From Paramacrobiotus richtersi (lineage: Eukaryota; Tardigrada; Eutardigrada; Parachela; Macrobiotidae), in the NCBI GenBank assembly GCA_034698045.1, contig JAQGAU010000727.1, positions 1 to 24,511 of the forward strand: a stretch of 24,511 nt of DNA. Reading direction: 5' to 3'. Shown here piece by piece: positions 8,932 to 19,100 of this stretch (positions within the stretch are counted from its first letter, which is position 1; each line of letters starts with the position of its first letter). Made by a program: the position numbers and the translations under genes. The notes beneath the pieces were generated by a model that saw only the letters and a program-made list of their open reading frames with translations, did no database searches and was not told the origin of the DNA.

Positions 8932-11900
8932 ATGTTGGATTTCCATAAGAGCTTGTTCATTAAAATCGCTCTTGTTGTTCTGTGGAATTTACCTGGAACT
9001 TTGAGCAACGGTCCCTGCTGGTGCCATAATAATTCAAATAATGAAGATGAAATTTATCAGGTGTGTAAAAAGTGCAGTTAACTGCTTGTTTCGAGAACTT
9101 TTCCTATTCTGCGAGTCACTTTCTAATATATGTGTCAGGAGGTACAACAAAATTAATGATCGCAGCTGCTGCGGTACTGCAAAATACGATAACATTAACG
9201 ATTGTTTCGAAATGCCTGCAGATTGTGGGTGTTTCGCCAAACGGGACATTCGTACTGCAGAATATGGATCGATTTGCAAGCATCCTGCAGTCCCCCGCAG
9301 TGGGCAACCGAACGGTTGCTGTTGTCGGAATTGTCGGTGGATACCGTAGCGGCAAATCGACCTTGCTGAACATCGTCCATCGTTATTTATTGTGCCTGGT
9401 TCGTACTTCACTAATTAAATTACATAGCTTTTCATCAGCATTAACTATTTTGTGTATCGAAAACATTTTCTGGATCAAACAACATATCTTTGACCTTTCA
9501 CTCAGCCAAAAAATGCCGCGAATCAGACGATGGCAATGGGTAGCTGGTTGTACGAGCGTCCCGACTTTCCAGCCTGCAAGAAAACATTTGGCACAGCATC
9601 ATCTGCGAAGGGCTTCACCAAGGGCATTTGGATTACGCATCACCCGATCCTACTTCCGGATGCCAAAGGCCAAGAAACGGCTGTTTTCCTCATTGACACG
9701 CAGGGCATGATGGATAATGTCAACAGTCAAGCAGCCGAGTCGCCACTCTTTTACCTGACTAACTTACTCTCATCCACTCTGGTACGTTCGCGCATGCGCA
9801 ACCGTGAAATTAGACAATCAACTTTTGATGAAGACGTTTCATTGTAAAAATCGGTTATAGCTTTATAATGCATAGCCACATTAATTATATTTGGATCAAC
9901 TAGATGTATCTCAATTTATCTTAGTGTGTAATTGTAATGCTGGACAACGTGCCATCGTATATCGATATCCGTGGTTATGAACTGTACTTCAAGGTCATAA
10001 TTTCACAGATCGTGAACACTATGCGTGTGCTAGAGAGATCGTTCACCGATCTGGTGGGAAGCCTAACCCTTCAAATTACAAACGCTATCGCAAAGGAAAA
10101 CGTCGGCAAGTGCGAGATACCTACATAATTTTGGCGTGTCTGCAGCTTAAATAATGCGCGACGCATGTTGATATCAGCGACCAAGCCTTTTAAATACTGT
10201 ACGACAAGCAGCGTAACGATCGCTTTACTTACTTTGTGCGTTAGACCAAGGAAAAGTTCTACAACAGCTAGTGTTCTTGGTGCGCGATTGGGAACTCGAA
10301 CAGCGGGAAATCGAAGAGGAGGGACTGGATCAGGAGGAGCTTCAGCAGGACTACGGGTGGGCCAGCGGGAAGTCATATCTCGAAGTGAGAACCATAGCTA
10401 GTTATCGAATACAGTACGACCGCATTGTAGTAACCTAAATCTATAATTTCTGGATCAAGTAGATTCTGGTACGATTAGTCAGTTGTTGTTTGCATGAAAA
10501 GCACATAACAATGGCAAAGCAGCTACACAACATTAACCCAGGTAACGATGCTGATATACAGGGATATTTTGCAACGAATCGTAAGGGATCAGCCGTTGTA
10601 GCTAAAGAGTTAGAGCTCGCTTATGACAACGTATCTTGCTTCCTGATGCCGCGAATTGCTGACAATCCCAAAGGGCTGAAGATTCTCCCATCTCGTAAGT
10701 TGCACTACACTAGTACTTGCAGTAGTGAAGTATATTAGCCGCCTCAGATTCACTTTCTATCCTTCTCAGAAGTTCTTTTAAGGTCATATTCAGATATTCA
10801 GTGGAACTGTTTAGTAATTTCTGCTGTTTTGTTTTAATGTTTTGAACTCCGAAATTATGCAGGATTGAAGCCAGAGTTTGGACAGCAGTGTGAGTCGTTC
10901 CTACACGACTTGTTTACAGCGTCTCACCTCACACCGAAAAAAATCTTTGGGAAAACCGTGAACGGACCCGAGTTTATACGGCATGTTCAGGTACGATGCC
11001 GTACGAAACATTCTTCGTTTTGCTATTCATTTGTAGATTGCCCCTTTATTTACCGTTTGTCACATTTAATGATTCGTCTATTAGCTGTTTGCCAGTATGT
11101 TTGGAAATGGCACGCTGCAGTCGGTGGGCGACGTTTACTCGGTAAGTTTTTCATTGGTAGTTCTTGTAAGTCAAAAGCTTAATGTTACATTGTGCATGAA
11201 CTTATCGCTTGCTACAGTAAGCTGCATTACGCTTCTTACATAGTAGCAAATTTGTTGGCAAAATGTTTTATCTTCCGTTATAGCTTCAGCTGGACCTGTT
11301 ATCGAACGAAAAAATATATCAAATTATCGAAACCTACCGCAAAGATATGCTAGATTTTCTAGCTGACTTGGAAGAAATTTCCGATGTTGACCTGGTTAAC
11401 ATTCATCAGTACCATTACGCCCAAGGACAAACTTCTTTGCGCAACAACAGTCTACTTCTACGCAAACAGGAAATTCTGGATAAGGGAGTTGCAGCTTTCA
11501 ACATTAGTACGCAGGCATCATATGCCGAGTTTGTGAGACAACAAGAGGAAAAGCGAGCTATACTGCTGGTGAGGACCCTAAATATTGCCTTATAATTATT
11601 TAGATTTTATAGTAATAGGTTTTAAAATTAATATGCAATGGTGGTTTCATAATAAAGAAGTTCTAGATTAGCCCGACGCGGTAACTTATCAGTATGTTAC
11701 AACACCTTGCAAACGGTTTCAGGAACGTTTGCTGATGGTTGGAAGATTTACAGTGCAGTCAGCTAAGGAAACGTATCGAAATCACATGGACAAAGTAAGA
11801 AATTTTACTCGTCCCACATGCCAAAAGTTTGATGTTACGGTGGTCATGCATGTATCAGGATATTGCCGACAACTTCTACAACATGTCCAAATTAATGCAA

Positions 11901-14900
11901 CGCCATGACAAGTGGAAGACTGCTGTCCGACAAGAATCTCTGGATAAAAACACGGATATAACACGCAAGACAGAAGTTTACAACAGAACCTTGATTCTGT
12001 TCGAAACCGAAATCAATCTTCTGCTCGATCAATATGTGCATAAAATCGTCCAAGATGACAAAGATCTGAAAAGCGCTATAGCCGATACGGTAGCAAACTA
12101 TAAGATCTTTATGAATCAGGTAAAACTATGCAGTTAATTGAACCAATGTGCAGGAGTGAGATAACACATCCGTTTTGCAGAGCTTGTCAGATTTTCCATT
12201 GCCGGAAGACGTGCTCCAGGAAAGGTCTCGCAATGCTTCGCAGTTCGTGAGAATAGGGTTACTTCAAACTGATGTGGTCAAATCCAGATCAGCTAAAGTT
12301 GGCCAAGATCTACAAACGATGTTAACTGCTCGTTTGCAAGGCGAAGCAGTCAAATATGTCGAAGCAAATCGGAACGAAAAAGTGAGAAATCGCACAGCAT
12401 CGACAAGAGACATACTCGTTAACGAAAGTCTGTTAATCCGTTAAAATAATGGTCTGGTAGTGATAATACTACTAATAGTACAGTATTTTGTGACGATAAG
12501 GCAGCGTTATTTAGGTTTAGCTAAAACTAGTTTCAAGAACTTACTATATCTTCAAGTAGTATAGTAAGTTCTTGCTAGCTTGTACTAATCGCCACTTAGT
12601 GCGTATGCCGATGTTTTGCTAACGCAGAAATTCGTATTACAGGCGCGTAGGATGACGATTGCGCGGGATGCTGTAAACTTAGCAAAGCAGAGGTACCGTG
12701 CACTCATGGACGAGGTATGTACATCCTAATTACCAAATCTGTCTAACTTCGAAAACACTAACTTTCTCAACATATTTTTATTCTCTACTCAGGAAGTTGC
12801 CAAGAACTTTTACACTCTGGTCGAATTGGAAAAACGACATAACCACTGGAAGAACACTCTGAAGGAAATGTATATAGACGAAAACATTGAAATCACCAGC
12901 AAAAGGATCATTTACAATGCAACAACAGACTTGTACGAATCCGAAATCGCATCCCTGAAGGACCAGTATGTCCGCAGCACTGAACAAGAGCAGACATCTC
13001 TGAATGCGGCTGTCACTGATGCTAAAAACGAGTATAACAAGATCATGGATCGAGTAAGAAAGGAACACTTTCCACGCAATTCAACCAGATAACGATGATC
13101 ATTCTTGTCTTGTTTATTGCTGATAAACAGAGCCTCTCCGAATATCCATTACCGAAGACTGTCGTCCAAACAAAAAGCAGTCAAGCTTTGTCATCCATTC
13201 GACCAAAGCTTCTGCAAAGCCGTATCCTTAGGTCAAAGCCGAACACCATACCTTACCAAGAACAACTGATCGAAGACATCGAAAGAAACGGTTCGAAAAA
13301 GTATTATGATGATAACAGCCAACAGATACAGTCCATGCGGGATGACATACCAGATCTAACTGGAATTTTGAGACAACTGGGCAGCGCGTTGTTAAACAAA
13401 TGGTTGCCAGCCGCCGGGGACGCTCTTAGTCCAGGCACAGGTAAACTACTGTAGGTATTAAATTTTACGCGCATTTCAGTCTGAAATGCGCGTAAACTGC
13501 GACGTTTGGGAAACGCGCTTTGCAGTTGCTTAGATGTGCACTTGTCTTCTGTCTCAGATTATCTGCATGTTCAAAATGATCGAAACTTCGTGCAGACAGT
13601 TATTTCATTGCTCGAATGTTGGGCATCAGATGTGAAAGGTTTTATGTCATAGATCAAGTTAGATGTCCAGATGATTTGCAGGAAATCCTTGGGTCATGGC
13701 GATTAAGGGTGGAATCGCCGCCATAACCAAGATCGCCCGATTGGTTGGCCTTCTAACCAATGAACAGCACGATGCCAGATTTCAACGTATGATACAGGAG
13801 TTTAAGGTTGTCAACGATCGTCTCTCCGTCCTGGAAGCTAAGATTGTGCAGTACAATACCATTCGACCCATTAAAGATGAATACAGACAGCACCTGCAGG
13901 CCATAAGTAATATCAAGAACAAAGTCAATGCCATGCTGCAGAACACCAATAACGCTACAAAAGACGAATTCCTCCGGGTTTGCGAACTGCACGATCCGTC
14001 CAATATTCTTACCTGGATGAAGGAGCGGGCGACGGGACATTATGGGCACATTTTGGGGTTCTTTCTGTCTGACATTATTGAGGTTCGCAGAATAAATTTG
14101 TCTTCTGTCATATTTTTTTTCATCGCAACACGCACACATATGTGCAGGAAGAAGTTCTACGGTATAATTTAGATGTTGATTGATACATTTTTTGTGTTAC
14201 TGTGCAGGGGACAGAATATAATCGTACAGCCTATGGTTTCTGGATGGAAAGTATTATGGCGCTCAACACACAAGCAATCCTATATCGCTTAATGTACATG
14301 CAGGCTAGCGGGAAGTTTGACAATGCAACGATGACATCTCAAACAGCGCACATGGAACTTGAAGCACAAACTGTAGCCGATGCCTTGACCGCGGCCGATA
14401 CGAAACTCAGATCAGAATACTATGTAAATCAACTTGAGAAGGACATTAGATCCCAACTGATATCGTACCATAACCGCCTCGATACCAAAGACGCAGCGGA
14501 TAAATTACTTATTTTCCTGTCTGCCAAATACAACTGGGTCAACTGGATGGTGGCGCTGTATAGTGACGATAAGGGATGTGGGGATCCCTACCACGGCATA
14601 GCTGAGCGCAGTTATCCGTCTATGAACGGTATGCAAGCTGGAATGCTTGTGCTGAAACCAGTGGTGAAATGGAACGCTATCGTCGCCTGGAAGAGTGACG
14701 ATGCAATACGAGCCACGCCCAACCCGGAACGAGAAATGGCACATGTGCAGCGTAGAGTTAGTACTTTTACCAGCAAATCGCATTACAGTCACGAACAAAC
14801 TCCTGCTGGCACCTGGGTGAGAGGGATTCGTAATGCTGAAGTATTCTGGCAGTCGGAGCTGAAGCAGTACGTAAACTCTGCGCACTTACGATGGAATGCA

Positions 14901-15080
14901 GTGGTAATCGTAAAGAACGAATGCATTCTGGCGGTACGACCCTTTGTAACCCCTGATTCCCGGTTTTTCGTTTATTTCTTCGATGGCTACGACTGCTACT
15001 TTAAATATAAACCGTTCATATGTGGAACTTTGCTGAAATGGGGTGAAGCGCATATTATCTTGTTCCCAGCTGGGGAATAG
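8932..15080 (+). CDS. Copy B: signal-peptide-bearing atlastin/GBP-like GTPase fused to a long helical and C-terminal module
   Basis: Seventeen exons: 8932..9060, 9222..9398, 9506..9781, 10009..10105, 10245..10384, 10562..10694, 10863..10990, 11085..11141, 11284..11568, 11723..11794, 11859..12119, 12181..12381, 12643..12714, 12793..13053, 13131..13440, 13682..14082, 14208..15080; 1290 residues, all phases consistent. Residues 1-27 look like a signal peptide, followed by a PCWC motif. GTPase domain: P-loop GGYRSGKS (82-89), switch I TKGIW (about 140), G3 DTQG (166-169), G4 FLVRDW (to 242); all are diagnostic of the atlastin/GBP branch of the dynamin superfamily. Exons 10-11 and 13-14 encode two homologous modules resembling atlastin's three-helix bundle. 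Exon 16 starts with a hydrophobic stretch, then a long amphipathic helical region; exon 17 ends in a Cys-containing, probably beta-rich region. Intron 4 has a GC donor (10106). GTP hydrolysis and membrane remodelling are inferred from the family; no C-terminal atlastin-type membrane hairpin is evident. Confidence 0.85.
12534..12574. repeat. Inverted repeat in copy B intron 12 (14-bp perfect arms, 13-bp loop)
   Basis: Arms 12534-12547 (CAAGAACTTACTAT) and 12561-12574 are exact reverse complements. B intron 12 is 261 nt against 125 nt in C, so this hairpin lies in B-specific sequence. It could be a small MITE-like remnant or a template-switch product. Confidence 0.85.
13464..13496. repeat. Inverted repeat in copy B intron 15 (16-bp perfect arms, 1-nt loop)
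   Basis: Arms 13464-13479 (TTTACGCGCATTTCAG) and 13481-13496 are exact reverse complements around a single T. Copies A and C lack the structure. The right arm resembles the C intron (CTAAAATGCGGAACG), which suggests the left arm is the added inverted copy. Confidence 0.9.
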
Positions 15081-15246
15081 TTTACGGTGCTCTACACACC
15101 GCTGTTCGAGCGACCTTTGTTCATTGTAAATGCACCTGTTCAGCTGTGTTTACTGGTCTTGTCCATTTTTCAATATTTTCCATACTGTCTCCTTTAATAC
15201 TAACTTTTGGGCCCTATTGTTTGCCGATTTAAAGAATACTCTGCCG

Positions 15247-15274
15247 GCTTCTGGATGGGATCCCATCCAGAAGC
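15247..15274. repeat. Perfect 28-bp palindrome downstream of copy B
   Basis: Positions 15247-15260 and 15261-15274 are exact reverse complements without a loop, centred on GGGATCCC. The left half overlaps the 3' flank motif shared by the copies (CTCTGCCGGCTTCTGG here, CTCTACCGGCATCTTGG after C), so the right half is probably the newer inverted copy. Confidence 0.95.
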
Positions 15275-15970
15275 AAATTCTACTAAAAACATTTCTAATT
15301 GACTAACTGTTTATGTAACGCATGTCGACCATGCCAAACAACTTTGCCTTATTACTAAACGCTGCGAAAATCATCCAAATGATAAAACAAAAAGCGTCTG
15401 CAGTTATCAAGTGTGGCGCGTTAGAAAATTGCCATTACCTGACTGAGGTACACGTCTCCAGCAATCCTTTGTCCATTCTCCGTCAAGAATTTCGAGCCAA
15501 AATTGTGGTCAAGCCTGCTGATACTTAATGTAACACTGTTACCCTTGCGATGTTAATCGATTTCTACCATCCACCGAACGCGATCATTTGCAGTTGATGC
15601 GAATTGGAATGCGTAATGTACAGTACCTACACATGGAAATGCACAGCCATGTGAACTAATTGACGTGGAAAATCAAAGACTAGAACTCCAAACCAAACTT
15701 TAGTGCTATATTGTGCAATTCATTCTTTATGAACGTTTGAACGCGATGAAATAGTAGTGCCCCAAGTGTCCTGGTTGTAAAATCCTGACTAGCGCATTAT
15801 CGTTCGCGTTATAAATTCGCCTATACTTGTCCGCAAAAATTACAGATGAAATTATTCTAAAATTGTCAGAATCTGGTGCGATCGCAGCGATCCAGGAACA
15901 TTAGCTGTTTCAGTAACATGACTTTTGGAAAACTCCAGGCGAAAACAACAGACTAACTGGCATTCGGTAA

Positions 15971-16055
15971 CGACACAAAGAAAGAGCAAAGGTCGTCGAC
16001 CGCCCAACGGAAAACAGCAACAAGCATGGGACGGTACGTCAGCGCACGTTGCTGG
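15971..16055 (+). promoter_or_regulatory. Conserved upstream block of copy C (putative promoter or enhancer)
   Basis: Counterpart of 8732-8815: shared GCAAAGGTC, CGGAAAACAGCAACAAGC and GTACGTCAGC at near-identical spacing, 140-230 bp before the ATG. The flanking DNA is much less conserved, which suggests selection. No factor can be assigned. Confidence 0.35.
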
Positions 16056-16196
16056 AATCAGCGCGTAGATATTATCACTACTCGTGATGTGCTCTTGTGC
16101 AGACTAATTTTTGCAATTAAGCAGTTATACATACAGCTCTACTGTACACCAACTATACTTGACTTCTACCGTATCTTGCATGATTGCGTTGACAAA

Positions 16197-19100
16197 ATGC
16201 TAGATTTTACTAAGAGCTTGCTTATTAAAATCGCTTTTTTTATGGGATGTATTGTGTGGAACTTACCTGGAACTCTGAGCAACGGTGGTCCCTGCTGGTG
16301 CCCTGCTGGTGAATCCAACGGCGAAGATCACATTTATCAGGTGTGCAAATACGATTACCCAATAGTCTCGAAAACTCTTCCATTTCTATGGCTTATTATT
16401 TAATCAGTGTATACGACAAAACTTGATAATAAAAACTTCAGTACTGCAGTATGCGATAAACTAACGGTCGCGTTGCTTTGCCTCCAGATTGTCGGTGTTG
16501 CGCCAAACGGCACATTCGTGCTGCGGAATCTTGATCGCTTTGCCAGCATTCTGCAATCATCCGCAGTGGGAAACCGAACGGTTGCTGTTGTCGGAATTGT
16601 CGGCCGATACCGTAGCGGCAAATCGACCTTACTGAATATCATCCATCGTTACTTGAAATGCTTGGTTGGTATTACTATTACTGCATTTTATAACACGATA
16701 ATTGTGTACATTGTACAAGGTTTATTGCCAAATTTGCTAATCAACTGACCCGTATGCTTATTTGCGCGTGAAACACTGAGTCTTTTACAAATTCACTGAA
16801 CCGATTGAAGTTTCTTCGGAAAGTTCAACAACTTTTAATCCCAGTATATGAAATAATCTAAAAACAACTGTTGCTGTATTAAACAAGACCTTTTTACCTT
16901 TGTCGCCTAGCCCAAAAATGCCGCGAATCAGACGATGGCAATGGACAGCTGGTTGTACGAGCGTCCAGACTTTCCCGCTTGCAAGAAAATCTTTAGCACT
17001 GCATCAACTGCGAAAGGCTTGACTAAAGGCATTTGGATAACGCATCAGCCGATCCTACTTCCGGATGCCAACGGCCAAGAAACGGCTGTTTTCCTCATCG
17101 ACACGCAGTACATGATGGATAACGTTAACAGTCAAGCAGCCGAATCGCCACTCTTTTACCTGACCAACTTGCTCTCATCCACTCTGGTACGTTCGTGCAT
17201 GCGCGGCCTTGGAATCAGAAGACTGACGTATCCGTTAATGTTACTGAAAACTTTACATTGTAAGAATCGGCTACAAACAGTTTAATGCATCTCGATTCTC
17301 GACCATCATAAGTGATTCTTTTAAAAACAAAATAACACGAGCCGGGTCAATGTCAAAATACAGGCCCGAAAGGCGCTAGTGACACTTGTTTCTTTTTTTG
17401 CTGTTGTTGTGCGCTAAAAAACTTTCTAACCGAACCAGTTCAGCGATAGCCACATTGTACCGCGGAATTATTGACATTGGTAACAAATTAATCGAGGAAC
17501 TTTGTTATATTTTAACAATGTATCTGGAAGAGCGGCCTGTAGATAGCTACCTAAACTCCTACAGTAAATTTACTTATATTAATGTGTGATTGCGATCCTG
17601 AACAGTGTCGTCGTGTGAATCGTACAGAACATCTGCAGATACAGATACATGCCGTACTTTCGAGTGAACTGTGCATCTTTGTAGTTGTGGACGATGTAAA
17701 TATTTTTACAGATCGTGAACACCATGAGTGTTTTAGAAAGATCGTTTACCGATCTTGTCGGAAGCCTGACTCTTCAAATCACAAATGCCCTCGCAAGAGA
17801 AAATGTTGGTAAGTGGGAAATGCGCCAAACTTAAACTACCATATGTAGTATGGCAACCAAGCGTTTTACAGATTGATTATGGTGCAACAGTTGACCGCTT
17901 TGTCTGTAATTATTATGCTAGACGAAGGAAAGGTTCTGCAGCAGTTAGTGTTTTTGGTGCGCGACTGGGAGCTCCAACAGCGGGAACTCGAAGAAGAGGG
18001 ACTGGAACATGAGGAGCTTCAGCAGGACTATGGGTGGGCCAGTGGAAAATCATATTTCGAAGTGAGAGCATATAGTAATCGAATGTAGTGTAGAGTACGG
18101 TAAACGAATGTACCATAGTGTAATCGCGATGGATGCATCGTGCGGTTAAGCGCTTTTCGCTTGCTTAAATATCACTGCTGCCGTAATATTCTGGCAAAGA
18201 GTAATAGTTTTCCTTACACCCGGTCACTGCATACGTTAATCCGTTGACATGTTGCTACACAGGGATATTTTGCAACAAATCGCGAGGAATCAGTCGCCAT
18301 AACTAAAGAACTGGAAGTGGCTTATGACAACGTATCTTGCTTCCTGATGCCGAGAATCGCTGAAAATCCTAAAGGACTGAAAATTATTCCATCGCGTAGG
18401 TTGCGCTGGTATTGATTGACCTATATTTAAACACCTCAGTTTCGGGTCTCATCCTTCATTCATTCAGGAATAAATAAGTTTCTGCAAGGCCACAGTTAGA
18501 CTATTAGTGCTGATCAGCAATTTGTGTGGCCTTAACCTTCGCGATCGATTACCGCATACTGCAATTCACAGGCCTGAAGCCAGATTTCGGACCACAATGC
18601 GAGTCCTTCCTACACGACTTGTTTACAGCGTCCCACCTCACTCCGAAAAAAATCTTTGGGAAAACGGTTAGCGGTCCCGAGTTTGTGCAGCATGTTCAGG
18701 TAACAAAAACTTTTCGTCGTTCTAATCATGTTCATGCTTCTATTTACTTATTTGTAATCCTTTTTAATGATTCGTCTTTAGCTGTTTGCCAATATGTTTG
18801 GAAATGGCACGTTGCAATCAGTGGGCGACGTCTACTCGGTAAGGTTATCATTTCATTGGCTGCTCGGCGTAAGTCAAAAGCTAAAGGTTACGTGGTCACA
18901 TGCCGCACTCCTTATCATTAAGTTGTGGATCTTACCACAGCCACATGTTTGCAAAGCATGTTGTTTTGCGTTTCAGCTCCAACTGGACCTGTTAGCAAAC
19001 GAAAAAATACACCAAGTTATCGAAACTTACCGCAGAGATATGCAAGATTTTCTAGCTGACCTGGATGAAATTTCCGACAGCGACTTGCTTAACATCCACC

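Larger units (their letters stand above)
8180..15300 (+). repeat. Tandem segmental duplication, unit 1 (contains copy B)
   Basis: Paralogous to about 15310-22740. Homology covers the 5' flank, all exons and most introns in the same order and orientation, and the start of the 3' flank. Boundaries are approximate because the flanks have diverged. Exons are strongly conserved while introns carry many indels, so the duplication is not recent. Confidence 0.8.
15081..16196. other. Spacer between copies B and C: 3' flank of B and 5' flank of C
   Basis: About 15081-15300 matches the 3' flank of copy C and contains a perfect 28-bp palindrome. From about 15320 to 16196 it matches the 5' flank of copy B. 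The small open frame 15322-15528 has no open counterpart in the B flank and is not annotated as a gene. No clear TATA box was recognised. Confidence 0.6.

Noticed and set aside
15322..15528. Small open frame (68 codons) between copies B and C
   Set aside because: The homologous flank upstream of copy B is not open in this frame, so it is part of the diverged 5' flank.
16026..16196. In-frame upstream ATG that would extend copy C by 57 residues
   Set aside because: The matching stretch upstream of copy B (about 8775-8931) has indels and no equivalent open frame, while the ATG at 16197 and its hydrophobic leader are conserved.
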